Positions 7,483-14,205 of a stretch of 17,859 nt of DNA are shown piece after piece. The translations under genes were made by a program, and so were the position numbers. The first letter of the stretch is position 1; the number at the start of each line of letters is the position of its first letter. The notes beneath the pieces were generated by a model. The model had not been told where the DNA came from, searched no databases, and saw nothing but the letters and a program-made list of their open reading frames with translations. Source of the stretch: Collinsella aerofaciens (lineage in GTDB: Bacteria > Actinomycetota > Coriobacteriia > Coriobacteriales > Coriobacteriaceae); assembly GCA_021641225.1 (NCBI GenBank), contig JAJWXI010000020.1, positions 1 to 17,859 of the forward strand, in the 5' to 3' direction.

Positions 7483-7857
7483 ATGTACGCAATCGTTAAC
7501 ACGGGCGGCAAGCAGTACAAGGTCGCCACCGACGATGTCATCACCGTCGAGAAGATCGAGGGCAATGAGGGCGACAAGGTCACCCTGCCGGTCATCTTCC
7601 TCAACGATGGTAAGAAGATCGTCACCGATCCCGACAAGCTGGCCAAGGCCAAGGTTACCGCTCAGATCGTTGAGCAGTTCAAGGGCGAGAAGCAGCTGGT
7701 CTTCAAGTTCCACAAGCGTAAGCGCTATCGTCGTCTGAAGGGTCACCGTCAGCAGCTCACCAAGCTGAAGATCGTGAAGGTTCAGGCTACCTCCCGCGCC
7801 AAGAAGGCTGTCAAGGCAGAGGCTGAGGCTGTTGCCGAGGCTCCCGTCGCCGAGTAG
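7483..7857 (+). CDS. rplU: 50S ribosomal protein L21
   Basis: L21 binds 23S rRNA in the large subunit. The ATG at 7483 gives the standard N-terminus MYAIVNTGGKQYKV, and GAAGGG at 7468-7473 lies 9 nt upstream; an in-frame ATG at 7462 has no such support and adds seven non-family residues. The product is 124 residues against about 100-105 for typical L21. The conserved core includes FKFHKRKRYRRLKGHRQ and ends near residue 105. The excess is a C-terminal tail of Ala, Glu and Lys (KKAVKAEAEAVAEAPVAE). It is followed 33 nt later by rpmA, the usual pairing, and driven by the promoter at 7412-7440. Confidence 0.97.
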   Translation: MYAIVNTGGKQYKVATDDVITVEKIEGNEGDKVTLPVIFLNDGKKIVTDPDKLAKAKVTAQIVEQFKGEKQLVFKFHKRKRYRRLKGHRQQLTKLKIVKVQATSRAKKAVKAEAEAVAEAPVAE

Positions 7858-7890
7858 ATTACACTCGTAACGAAAGAGTAGGTATACACA

Positions 7891-8148
7891 ATGGCACACA
7901 AAAAAGGACTCGGTTCCTCCCGTAATGGCCGTGACTCCCGCGGTCAGCGCCTTGGCACGAAGCGCTATGCCGGCCAGACGGTAACCACGGGCACGATTCT
8001 CGTCCGTCAGCACGGCACTCACATCCACCCGGGTGAGAACGTTGGCCGTGGCAAGGACGACACGCTGTTCGCGCTGGTCGACGGTACCGTTGAGTTCCAC
8101 AAGGGTATCAAGCACAGGGTCAGCGTACGCCCGCTCGCGAACGCGTAA
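7891..8148 (+). CDS. rpmA: 50S ribosomal protein L27
   Basis: L27 sits near the peptidyl transferase centre, with its N-terminal tail reaching towards tRNA. The 85-residue product begins MAHKKGLGSSRNGRDSRGQR and contains TILVRQHGTHIHPGENVGRG, both classic L27 stretches. The N-terminus is the mature form starting AHKKG; there is no cleavable leader of the kind found in Firmicutes L27, so no dedicated processing protease is needed. The ATG at 7891 follows a purine-rich stretch (GAAAGAGTAGG, 7872-7882). The gene is the last before the intrinsic terminator at 8174-8217. Confidence 0.97.
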   Translation: MAHKKGLGSSRNGRDSRGQRLGTKRYAGQTVTTGTILVRQHGTHIHPGENVGRGKDDTLFALVDGTVEFHKGIKHRVSVRPLANA

Positions 8149-8173
8149 TTCACCCTTCATAGAGCACATATGT

Positions 8174-8217
8174 GGGAGGCACTTGAGTTTTAGGATTCAA
8201 GGGTCTCCCTCTTTTTT
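8174..8217 (+). terminator. Intrinsic terminator after rpmA, directly ahead of obgE
   Basis: The stem pairs GGGAGGC (8174-8180) with GTCTCCC (8203-8209), one G-U included. After one A/G mismatch it continues with CTTGA (8182-8186) paired to TCAAG (8197-8201), around a 10-nt loop. TCTTTTTT follows (8210-8217). This is a strong rho-independent terminator for rplU-rpmA. A perfect palindrome CACATATGTG (8165-8174) abuts its 5' side. The obgE Shine-Dalgarno begins two bases after the T-run, and I find no convincing promoter between, so it may act as a partial terminator. Confidence 0.85.
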
Positions 8218-8233
8218 GTAGGAGGCGATTCTG

Positions 8234-9700
8234 TTGTCACAGTTCACTGATATCAGCCGCATCAACGTTTGCGGCGGCGACGGCGGAGCCGGCTGCATGT
8301 CGTTTAGGCGCGAGGCATTTGTTCCCAAGGGCGGCCCCGATGGCGGCGACGGCGGTCGTGGCGGCAATGTCGTCATCCAGGCCGACGCTCAGCTGTCTTC
8401 GCTGATCGATTACCGCTTTAAGCATCACTTTCGTGCCGAGCGCGGAACGCACGGTCAGGGCGCCCGCCGCAACGGCAAGAGCGGCGAGGACCTCATTTTG
8501 AAGGTCCCCATGGGCACCGTGGTCCGCGAGCTCGATCCCGAGACGCAGACCCCGATGTTCGAGATTGCCGACCTGGTGCACGATGGCGAGCGCGTTGTCG
8601 TGGCGCCCGGTGGCGCCGGCGGTCTGGGCAATACCCACTTTGTGACGTCGGTGCGTCGCGCGCCCGCGTTCGCTCAGCTGGGCGAACCGGCCGAGGAGCA
8701 CTGGATTGAGCTCGAGATGAAGCTTATGGCCGATGCCGCGCTCGTGGGCTTTCCCTCGGTGGGTAAGTCCTCGCTTATCGCGCGCATGAGTGCCGCCCGT
8801 CCCAAGATCGCCGACTATCCGTTTACCACGCTCGTGCCGAACCTCGGCATGGTGCGTGCCGGTGAGTATTCTTACGTCGTTGCCGACGTTCCTGGTTTGA
8901 TCGAGGGCGCGAGCGAGGGCAAGGGCCTGGGCCACCAGTTCCTGCGCCACATCGAGCGTACGGCGCTCATCATGCATGTCGTCGACATGACGGGCGGGTT
9001 TGAGGATCGCGATCCGGTCGAGGATTACCGCATCATCAACCGTGAGCTCGAGCAGTATGGCGCCGAGCTTTCGGAGCGTCCGCAGATCGTCGTCGCCAAC
9101 AAGTGCGATGCGCCGGGCACGGCCGACAAGATTGCCGACCTCAAGCGCGCCGCGCTCGACGATGGGCATATGTTCTTTGCCGTGTCCGCCGTGACGGGCG
9201 CCGGCCTCAACACGCTGATGCTTGCCGTGGGCGAGCAGGTGGCTAAGCTGCGCGCTGAGCTGGCGGTCTCTGATGAGCCGGTCGATCTTCGCGACGAGGA
9301 GTGGGAGCGCCGCCGTCTGCAGCGCGAGAAGCGGTTCCGCATTGTCCAGGAAGAGCCCGGTGCCTTCCGTGTGGTTGGTCGCGCGATTGAGCGCATGGTC
9401 ATCCAGACCGACTGGGAAAACGAGGAAGCCGTCATCTACCTGCAGCACAAGTTTGCGCGTATGGGTGTTGACGACGCGCTCGAGAAGGCCGGTTGCCGTG
9501 CGGGCGACGAGGTCCGCATTTGCCAGCGTGCCTTTGACTTTGAGGGCGCTGAGGACTTCTCGGAGTATGAGGAGCTCGAGGACGCTGGCGAGGACGTTGC
9601 CGTTGAGGCCATTGACGTGGCCGATGCTGCGGATGAGGGCGTCGAGGTTGTCGATGCGGCGGATGCCGCGGACGATGCCGAGACCTCGGAGGGCGAGTAA
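8234..9700 (+). CDS. obgE: GTPase Obg (ribosome assembly, stress)
   Basis: Obg is an essential GTPase acting in 50S assembly and in growth/stress control. The 488-residue product shows the Gly-rich Obg fold (1 to about 160; CGGDGGAGCMSFRREAFVPK at its start). The G domain has G1 GFPSVGKSS (172-180), G2 DYPFTTLVPNLG, G3 DVPGLIEGA, G4 NKCD (289-292) and G5 SAVTG. The OCT domain is at about 367-436, followed by a very acidic tail of about 50 residues rich in Asp, Glu, Ala and Val. The start is TTG at 8234, with TAGGAGG at 8219-8225 8 nt upstream; the family N-terminus starts here. nadD begins 3 nt after the stop, so the four genes to rsfS read as one unit. Confidence 0.97.
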   Translation: MSQFTDISRINVCGGDGGAGCMSFRREAFVPKGGPDGGDGGRGGNVVIQADAQLSSLIDYRFKHHFRAERGTHGQGARRNGKSGEDLILKVPMGTVVRELDPETQTPMFEIADLVHDGERVVVAPGGAGGLGNTHFVTSVRRAPAFAQLGEPAEEHWIELEMKLMADAALVGFPSVGKSSLIARMSAARPKIADYPFTTLVPNLGMVRAGEYSYVVADVPGLIEGASEGKGLGHQFLRHIERTALIMHVVDMTGGFEDRDPVEDYRIINRELEQYGAELSERPQIVVANKCDAPGTADKIADLKRAALDDGHMFFAVSAVTGAGLNTLMLAVGEQVAKLRAELAVSDEPVDLRDEEWERRRLQREKRFRIVQEEPGAFRVVGRAIERMVIQTDWENEEAVIYLQHKFARMGVDDALEKAGCRAGDEVRICQRAFDFEGAEDFSEYEELEDAGEDVAVEAIDVADAADEGVEVVDAADAADDAETSEGE

Positions 9701-9703
9701 GCC

Positions 9704-10381
9704 ATGTCGCTGCGCGGTGGAATCGGTTTGCCCGAGCTGCCCATAAAAGAGGGCAAAGAGTTTCGGCTTGGCATTATGGGTGGCACATTCGACCCGATTC
9801 ATTACGGGCACCTGGTGACTGCCGAGCAGGCGCGCGAGTCGCTCGACTTGGACGCTGTGCTCTTTATGCCGGCGGGCTCTCCCGCCTTTAAGCTTGACAA
9901 GCCGGTGACGCCTGCCGAGGACCGTTATGCCATGACGGTCCTCGCCACCGCCGCGAACCCGGCCTTTTTGGCGAGCCGGTTCGAGATTGACCGTCCGGGC
10001 GTAACCTATACGGCCGATACGCTTCACGCCCTTCGCGACTTTTACCCGCCGCAGGTAAAGCTCTACTTTATTACGGGCGCCGACGCGATTATCGATATTG
10101 TGACCTGGCATGATGCCGAGCGAATCGCTGAGCTTGCTACCTTTATTGCGGCGACGCGACCGGGTTTTGATATCGATACGGCGCGTGCCCGAATCAAAGA
10201 GTCGGGGCTGCCGTTCGATGTGCGCTATATTCAGATTCCGGCGCTGGCGATCAGCTCGACGAACATTCGTAAGCGAGTTGCCCGCGGCATGAGCGTGCGC
10301 TATCTTACGAGCGAGTCTGTGCTCGGCTACATTCGCAAACGCAGGCTATATGCCGATTTGGGCCAAGAAGATTTTGAGTGA
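9704..10381 (+). CDS. nadD: Nicotinate-nucleotide adenylyltransferase
   Basis: NadD transfers AMP from ATP to nicotinate mononucleotide, giving deamido-NAD in the shared last steps of NAD synthesis. The 225-residue protein carries the nucleotidyltransferase signature MGGTFDPIHYGH (residues about 25-36) and the C-terminal ISSTNIRKR motif that binds the ATP phosphates. It has about 20 residues before the first strand (RLGIMGG), more than most NadD proteins; no later ATG can serve because the next Met lies within the signature. GGAGGG at 9688-9693, inside the end of obgE, is 10 nt before the ATG. The order obgE-nadD-yqeK-rsfS is conserved across many Gram-positive bacteria. Confidence 0.95.
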   Translation: MSLRGGIGLPELPIKEGKEFRLGIMGGTFDPIHYGHLVTAEQARESLDLDAVLFMPAGSPAFKLDKPVTPAEDRYAMTVLATAANPAFLASRFEIDRPGVTYTADTLHALRDFYPPQVKLYFITGADAIIDIVTWHDAERIAELATFIAATRPGFDIDTARARIKESGLPFDVRYIQIPALAISSTNIRKRVARGMSVRYLTSESVLGYIRKRRLYADLGQEDFE

Positions 10382-10393
10382 TGGGGGTCTACG

Positions 10394-11002
10394 TTGTCGG
10401 TAGAGGATCAGTTTGAGGGCGATGAGCGCGCGCTGCTCAAGCGCATTCAAGAGCTGCTCGATGTTCGCATGAAGGATAAGCGCAAGCGCTATGTGCATTC
10501 GCTGGGTGTTGCTGAGACTGCGCTGCACCTAGCCGAGGTATACGGTGTCGACCGCTTTGATGCCGCTGCCGCTGGCCTGATCCATGACTGGGACAAAGTG
10601 CTCTCCGACGACGAGCTGGTCACGCGCGCTCTGCATTACGGCATTAAGATTGCCGGCTCTCCGTCTGCCGCGACGCCGCTTTTACACGGCCCAGTTGCCG
10701 CCTATGAGCTTCCGCAGCTTTTCCCCGAGTTGTCGCCGGCCGTTTTCCAGGCTGTCGACCGTCACACCGTGGGTGCCTGCGACATGACGCCGCTCGATAT
10801 GGTGGTCTTTGTGGCCGATGCCATCGAGCCCAACCGCCACGGCGACTATGCGCATGCGCTGCGCAAGATGGTGGGGGAGTCGACGCTCGATGAGTTGTTC
10901 TTCTCCTGTTTTGCGCAGGGTCTGGTCTATGTGATCCAGTCCGGGCGCTATCTTTATCCCACGGCTATTACGATTTACAACCATTACGCCCAGCTGCGCT
11001 AG
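10394..11002 (+). CDS. yqeK: YqeK-like HD-domain hydrolase (probable Ap4A hydrolase)
   Basis: YqeK-family HD proteins hydrolyse diadenosine tetraphosphate symmetrically to two ADP. The 202-residue product has the family's HD signature: H35 in KRYVHSLGVAE and H64-D65 in LIHDWDK, then LLHGPVAAYE, DRHTVGACDMTPLD and VFVADAIEPNR. The family's usual HDYAK-type stretch reads HDWDK here, a mild variant that keeps the metal-binding HD pair. The start is TTG at 10394 with GGGGG at 10383-10387 upstream; it lies 12 nt after nadD. Co-expression with obgE, nadD and rsfS groups nucleotide metabolism with ribosome control. Confidence 0.92.
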   Translation: MSVEDQFEGDERALLKRIQELLDVRMKDKRKRYVHSLGVAETALHLAEVYGVDRFDAAAAGLIHDWDKVLSDDELVTRALHYGIKIAGSPSAATPLLHGPVAAYELPQLFPELSPAVFQAVDRHTVGACDMTPLDMVVFVADAIEPNRHGDYAHALRKMVGESTLDELFFSCFAQGLVYVIQSGRYLYPTAITIYNHYAQLR

Positions 11003-11029
11003 CTCGGGCTGTCTAGAAAGAGGTATTCC

Positions 11030-11485
11030 ATGGCCGACGAGACCATGACCGACGAGCAGATTCTTGAAGGTGTGGAGCACAAGAGCTTCGCCGCCACGTC
11101 CGACCGCACTGCCGCCTCGCTGTCCGCGAGCGGTGTCGCCGCCGAGGATGTCGCCCGCGCCGCCGCGCAGGCCGCCTACGACAAGAAGGGCGAGGACGTT
11201 CAGGTGCTCGACCTGACCGAGCTTTCCGACGTATGCGACTACTTTGTGCTTGCCACCGGTACCAACAACCGCCAGGTCGATTCTATCGTCGACGAGATCG
11301 AGGAGAAGGTCGCCGAGGCTTGCGGCGAGCATCCGTTCTCCATCGAGGGCCGTGAGCAGAAGACCTGGATGCTCATGGACTACGGCTCGGTCGTCGTCCA
11401 CGTCTTCACTCCCGAAGCCCGCGACTTCTACCGCCTAGAAAAGCTCTGGGGTGACGCTCCTCAGCTTCCCCTCGACCTCCTCTAG
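11030..11485 (+). CDS. rsfS: Ribosomal silencing factor RsfS
   Basis: RsfS binds L14 on the 50S subunit and blocks subunit joining under starvation. The family domain covers about residues 37-148 of 151: AAYDKKGEDVQVLDL, then LSDVCDYFVLATGTNNRQ, then EGREQKTWMLMDYGSVVVHVF and DFYRLEKLWGDA. About 36 residues precede it, acidic and Ala/Ser/Thr-rich, where typical RsfS proteins (about 105-120 residues) have almost none. The ATG at 11030 has a good ribosome binding site (AGAAAGAGG, 11015-11023), so the extension looks translated rather than a start-site error. It is the last gene before the terminators at 11487-11572. Confidence 0.95.
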   Translation: MADETMTDEQILEGVEHKSFAATSDRTAASLSASGVAAEDVARAAAQAAYDKKGEDVQVLDLTELSDVCDYFVLATGTNNRQVDSIVDEIEEKVAEACGEHPFSIEGREQKTWMLMDYGSVVVHVFTPEARDFYRLEKLWGDAPQLPLDLL

Positions 11486-11486
11486 C

Positions 11487-11510
11487 AGCTCATTTGGGAC
11501 GGGCTTTTTT
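11487..11510 (+). terminator. Weak hairpin with T-run just after rsfS
   Basis: AGCTC (11487-11491) can pair with GGGCT (11501-11505), including one G-U, over a 9-nt loop. The T-run 11505-11510 begins with the last paired base. It is a weak terminator on its own and is backed by the much stronger hairpin downstream. Confidence 0.4.
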
Positions 11511-11529
11511 AGCTAGCTTCTCGCATTTC

Positions 11530-11572
11530 GCCGGGCAGTTGCGGTTTTCCGTACCTGCCCGGCTTTCTTTTT
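11530..11572 (+). terminator. Strong intrinsic terminator after rsfS
   Basis: GCCGGGCAG (11530-11538) pairs perfectly with CTGCCCGGC (11555-11563). An inner extension (TGCGG with CCGTA, one G-U) brings the stem to about 14 pairs around a TTTT loop. TTTCTTTTT follows at 11564-11572. On the minus strand the same stem is followed by GAAATGCG, so it works for rsfS but not as a classic terminator for the convergent dinB. Confidence 0.88.
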
Positions 11573-11584
11573 GCCTAAAGGCGG

Positions 11585-12799
11585 TTAATCGTTGAAGCGG
11601 GATTGGCGGCCGTAAGATAGGGCGGTGTCGCCGAATTTGTCTCGGACGGCGTCGATGGCGACGGAGAGGTCGCGTCGGTCGCTGGATTGGGCTCCGCGGT
11701 CGTCGACTTCGCAGAACAGGTCGGTCTGGATGCCGCCCTGATGGTCAAAGTCACTCATGCCGATGCCTGCTAAGCGAACATGCATGCCTTCCTGCCAGAT
11801 GTTGTCGAGCAGTTCGAGCGCAACTGCCACGAAGATGTTCTCATCGTCGGTCGGATGAGGCAGCCGGCGCTGTGCCGAGCGACCGCTTCCATACGAATAC
11901 TTAAGCTTGAGCGTCACCGTGGCGCCCGTCAGTCCCTGACGTCGCAGGCGGCGTCCCACTGACTCGCCCAACAGCGCAATCGCCGCTTCGATGTCCCCGC
12001 GCTCAGTCAAATCTTTCGCAAAGGTGCGCTCATTGCTCACCGATTTAACCTCACGCTCTTCATCGAGACTTGTGACTTCGGAGATTTCGAGTCCCAGCGC
12101 ACGCTGGCGCATGCGTTCGCCGTTGACGCCAAAAATAGAGGCCAAGGTGGATTCCGGTGCACGTGATAGCTCGCCGAGGGTGTAGATGCGCATACGGCGC
12201 AGTCGCTCCTCGGCCGAGCGCCCGATGCCGCTCATGGCAGATACCGGCAGCGCGGCCAAAAAGCGCTGCTCGGTTCCGGGTCGCACGATGGTCAGCCCAA
12301 ACGGCTTATCCCGCTCACTTGCGATCTTTGCGACCGTCTTGTTGCAGCCCACGCCAATGGAGCACGTTACTCCCAGCGCTGCCACACGGTCGCTTATACG
12401 CCGTGCAACCAGCAGCGGGTCCTCGGGCGCAAAGCGACCCGGTGTGATATCGATAAATGCCTCGTCGATGGATACGCGCTCCACGCGCGGCGTCTCCTCG
12501 GCAAGAATCGCCATGACCTGCGCGCTGACCTCGCGGTAGCGATCGAAATGCCCGTGCGTCCAAATGGCCTGCGGACACAGGCGCCGTGCCTCGGCTGAGG
12601 GCATGGCGGAGTGTACGCCAAAGCGACGCGCCTCGTAAGAACAGGTGGACACAACGCCACGAGAATCGGCGTCCCCGCCCACGATGAGCGGCTTTCCGCG
12701 CCATTCGGGATGATCGAGCATCTCCACGCTCGCAAAAAACGCATCGAGGTCCATGAGGCCCACCGCCGGACCCGTCCAGGGAGGCGGCGTGACGCCCAT
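11585..12799 (-). CDS. dinB: DNA polymerase IV (Y-family)
   Basis: DinB is a translesion polymerase. From the start chosen here (404 residues), the catalytic site is D17 in MDLDAFFASVE and D112-E113 in SIDEAFID; F22 is the likely steric-gate residue. Fingers, palm, a thumb with GIGRSAEERL, and a little-finger domain follow. QTDLF (358-362) matches the position and form of a beta-clamp binding motif (QxxLF). A longer reading begins at the ATG at 12838 and adds 13 residues. I prefer 12799 because GAGGA lies 4 nt upstream of it, no Shine-Dalgarno precedes 12838, and the extra codons (AGA, ACA, CAT) look unlike the rest. This is the only minus-strand gene in the window. Codon use after the start matches the neighbours, so recent transfer is not suggested. 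Confidence 0.93.
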   Translation of the reverse strand: MGVTPPPWTGPAVGLMDLDAFFASVEMLDHPEWRGKPLIVGGDADSRGVVSTCSYEARRFGVHSAMPSAEARRLCPQAIWTHGHFDRYREVSAQVMAILAEETPRVERVSIDEAFIDITPGRFAPEDPLLVARRISDRVAALGVTCSIGVGCNKTVAKIASERDKPFGLTIVRPGTEQRFLAALPVSAMSGIGRSAEERLRRMRIYTLGELSRAPESTLASIFGVNGERMRQRALGLEISEVTSLDEEREVKSVSNERTFAKDLTERGDIEAAIALLGESVGRRLRRQGLTGATVTLKLKYSYGSGRSAQRRLPHPTDDENIFVAVALELLDNIWQEGMHVRLAGIGMSDFDHQGGIQTDLFCEVDDRGAQSSDRRDLSVAIDAVRDKFGDTALSYGRQSRFND

Positions 12800-12813
12800 G
12801 GCATCCTCATAAC

Positions 12814-12827
12814 CGTATGTATGTTCG
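12814..12827 (-). promoter_or_regulatory. Possible degenerate LexA (SOS) box before dinB
   Basis: The plus-strand sequence CGTATGTATGTTCG agrees with the Gram-positive LexA/DinR box CGAACATATGTTCG at 11 of 14 positions. The right half-site is complete and the left is degraded. It lies 15 nt upstream of the preferred dinB start, which is where an operator for a damage-inducible polymerase would be expected. A TATACT hexamer (minus strand, 12850-12845) just upstream could be the -10 element, but no good -35 accompanies it. Confidence 0.35.
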
Positions 12828-12954
12828 CGTCTTTCCATGTCATGAGTATACCGCGCAGCTCATGTGGGGTGCGTGTATGTGCTTGCAAATCCCGAATTCT
12901 TGTCTAAGATATGGATTTGCCCTCGACTACACCGAAGAAGTTGGTCTCACGGAC

Positions 12955-12983
12955 TTCACCTGCCCGCGTCGATGGCGTATTAT
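12955..12983 (+). promoter_or_regulatory. Likely promoter for rpsP operon
   Basis: TTCACC (12955-12960), a 17-nt spacer and TATTAT (12978-12983) match the housekeeping consensus at 4/6 and 5/6 positions. The start would be near 12990, giving a leader of about 50 nt before rpsP. A second, poorer candidate lies upstream: TTGCAA (12883-12888), 16 nt, TAAGAT (12905-12910). Apart from these, the 240-bp dinB-rpsP gap shows no gene, tRNA or terminator. Confidence 0.55.
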
Positions 12984-13039
12984 GTTCAACTGTTTGTTTG
13001 TAGTTGCAGCCTAAAGCTGCTTGGTTGGAGGAGTTTCCT

Positions 13040-13381
13040 TTGGCAGTCAAGATTCGCCTTGCTCGTCACGGCGCTAAGAAGCGTCCGTACTACCGTGTCG
13101 TCGTCGCCGATTCCCGCGCCCCGCGTGACGGTCGTATCATCGAGGAGGTTGGCCGCTACAACCCGATGACCGCCCCCAAGACCATCAACCTCGACCTCGA
13201 GAAGATCGCCGACTGGCAGTCCAAGGGCGCTCAGCTCACCGACGCCGTCGCCGCTCTGGTCAAGGCCGCCAACGAGGGCGAGAAGACCGAGACCGTCGTC
13301 AAGAAGTCCAAGAAGCAGCTCGCCAAAGAGGCCGAGGCCGCTAAGGCTGCCGCTGAGGCCGCTGAGGGCGCCGAGGAGTAA
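13040..13381 (+). CDS. rpsP: 30S ribosomal protein S16
   Basis: S16 is an early-assembly protein of the small subunit. The TTG at 13040 gives the standard N-terminus MAVKIRLARHGAKKRPYYRV, and GGAGGAG at 13027-13033 lies 6 nt upstream. An in-frame TTG at 13004 would add 12 non-family residues across that ribosome binding site and is rejected. The core (to about residue 80) includes DSRAPRDGRIIEEVGRYNP. The product is 113 residues; the part beyond the core is a charged Lys/Ala/Glu tail. It leads the cluster rpsP-khpA-rimM-trmD, a widespread arrangement for ribosome and tRNA maturation. Confidence 0.96.
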   Translation: MAVKIRLARHGAKKRPYYRVVVADSRAPRDGRIIEEVGRYNPMTAPKTINLDLEKIADWQSKGAQLTDAVAALVKAANEGEKTETVVKKSKKQLAKEAEAAKAAAEAAEGAEE

Positions 13382-13384
13382 ATC

Positions 13385-13669
13385 GTGCCTGAGGTTGACG
13401 CTGCACAGCTCGAGGGTGAGGCAATGCTCTCAGATCGCATCGCCGATCTCGTCGAATATCTCGTTGTTCAGATCGTCGACGACCCGGATTCCGTGAGCCT
13501 TGAGGTCATCGATGGTGACGACGCCTCTACGATTGAGGTTTCTGTCGCCGAGGATGACGTCGCTAAGGTCATCGGCCGTCGTGGCCGTACCATCAAGGCC
13601 ATTCGCACGCTCGCCCGTGCACTGGCCGCTCGCCTCGACACTGCTGTCGAGGTAGAGGTTCTGGGCTAG
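13385..13669 (+). CDS. khpA: KH-domain RNA-binding protein KhpA
   Basis: KhpA-type proteins are small single-KH RNA binders that in several Gram-positives pair with KhpB and affect cell elongation and small-RNA biology. The 94-residue product ends with a type II-like KH core containing the RNA-gripping loop G64-R-R-G67 in AKVIGRRGRTIKAIR. The GTG at 13385 has GAGGAG 6 nt upstream. An ATG at 13424 (MLSDRIADLVEYLV) also has a purine-rich site (GAGGGTGAGG) and would give 81 residues, closer to the family norm of about 75-80, so it is a real alternative. The gene starts 3 nt after rpsP and stops 4 nt before rimM. Confidence 0.92.
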   Translation: MPEVDAAQLEGEAMLSDRIADLVEYLVVQIVDDPDSVSLEVIDGDDASTIEVSVAEDDVAKVIGRRGRTIKAIRTLARALAARLDTAVEVEVLG

Positions 13670-13673
13670 GACC

Positions 13674-14195
13674 TTGAGGTCCCAGTACAAAAACATCGCC
13701 CGTGTGGTCAAGCCGCACGGAAGGAAGGGGGAGGTCCTCGCGCAGCCGCTGCGGGGGCTTCCTTCTGTATTAGAGCCGGGTATGCGTGTCGCCCTGACGC
13801 CGCCGGCGCTCAAGCGCGACCGCTTTTGCACGGTCGTGTCCGTCACCGATACGGGCGATGGTGATCTGGTCTCGTTTGAGGGCATTGACGACTTGACGGC
13901 CGCTGAGGGCATCACGGGATGCTACGTGCTGGCAAATCGTGACGACTTTGAGCTCGATTCGCTCGACGCTGCCTATACTGACCTGATGGGTCGCGAGGTG
14001 GTCGACGAGCGCTTCGGTTCGCTCGGCACGATCGTCGAGATCATGTCGACGCCCGCTAACGATGTTTGGGTTGTCGAGGGCGATCGGTACGGCGAGGTAC
14101 TGATTCCCGTGATCGAGCAGGTTGTGCTCGATCTTCCCGACACAGGAACAATTTCCGTCCACGTTATGGACGGCCTGATCGATATGGACAAGTAG
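13674..14195 (+). CDS. rimM: 16S rRNA processing protein RimM
   Basis: RimM binds the 30S head and helps mature 16S rRNA together with S19. The 173-residue product shows the RimM N-terminal barrel (NIARVVKPHGRKGEVLAQPL, residues about 7-26). A C-terminal PRC-barrel follows from about residue 97 (DLMGREVVDERFGSLGTIVE, then IPVIEQVVLDL). The start is TTG at 13674, only 4 nt after khpA. The nearest purine run (TAGGA) is very close to it, so initiation probably depends on coupling to khpA translation. A later GTG would remove conserved residues. Identity is supported by the following trmD. Confidence 0.94.
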   Translation: MRSQYKNIARVVKPHGRKGEVLAQPLRGLPSVLEPGMRVALTPPALKRDRFCTVVSVTDTGDGDLVSFEGIDDLTAAEGITGCYVLANRDDFELDSLDAAYTDLMGREVVDERFGSLGTIVEIMSTPANDVWVVEGDRYGEVLIPVIEQVVLDLPDTGTISVHVMDGLIDMDK

Positions 14196-14205
14196 GGAGG
14201 ACAAC

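Noticed and set aside
8237..10111. A 624-codon open frame on the minus strand opposite obgE and nadD
   Set aside because: It is antisense to two clearly recognisable genes, its translation has no recognisable domain, and it is Arg/His/Gly-rich as expected from the complement of GC-rich codons.
11585..12838. dinB as a horizontally acquired insertion between two core operons
   Set aside because: No flanking repeats, integrase or tRNA, and base and codon use match the neighbours. Opposite orientation alone is not evidence of transfer.
13004..13039. Upstream TTG start for S16
   Set aside because: It would read through the GGAGGAG site at 13027-13033 and add residues before the standard S16 N-terminus.
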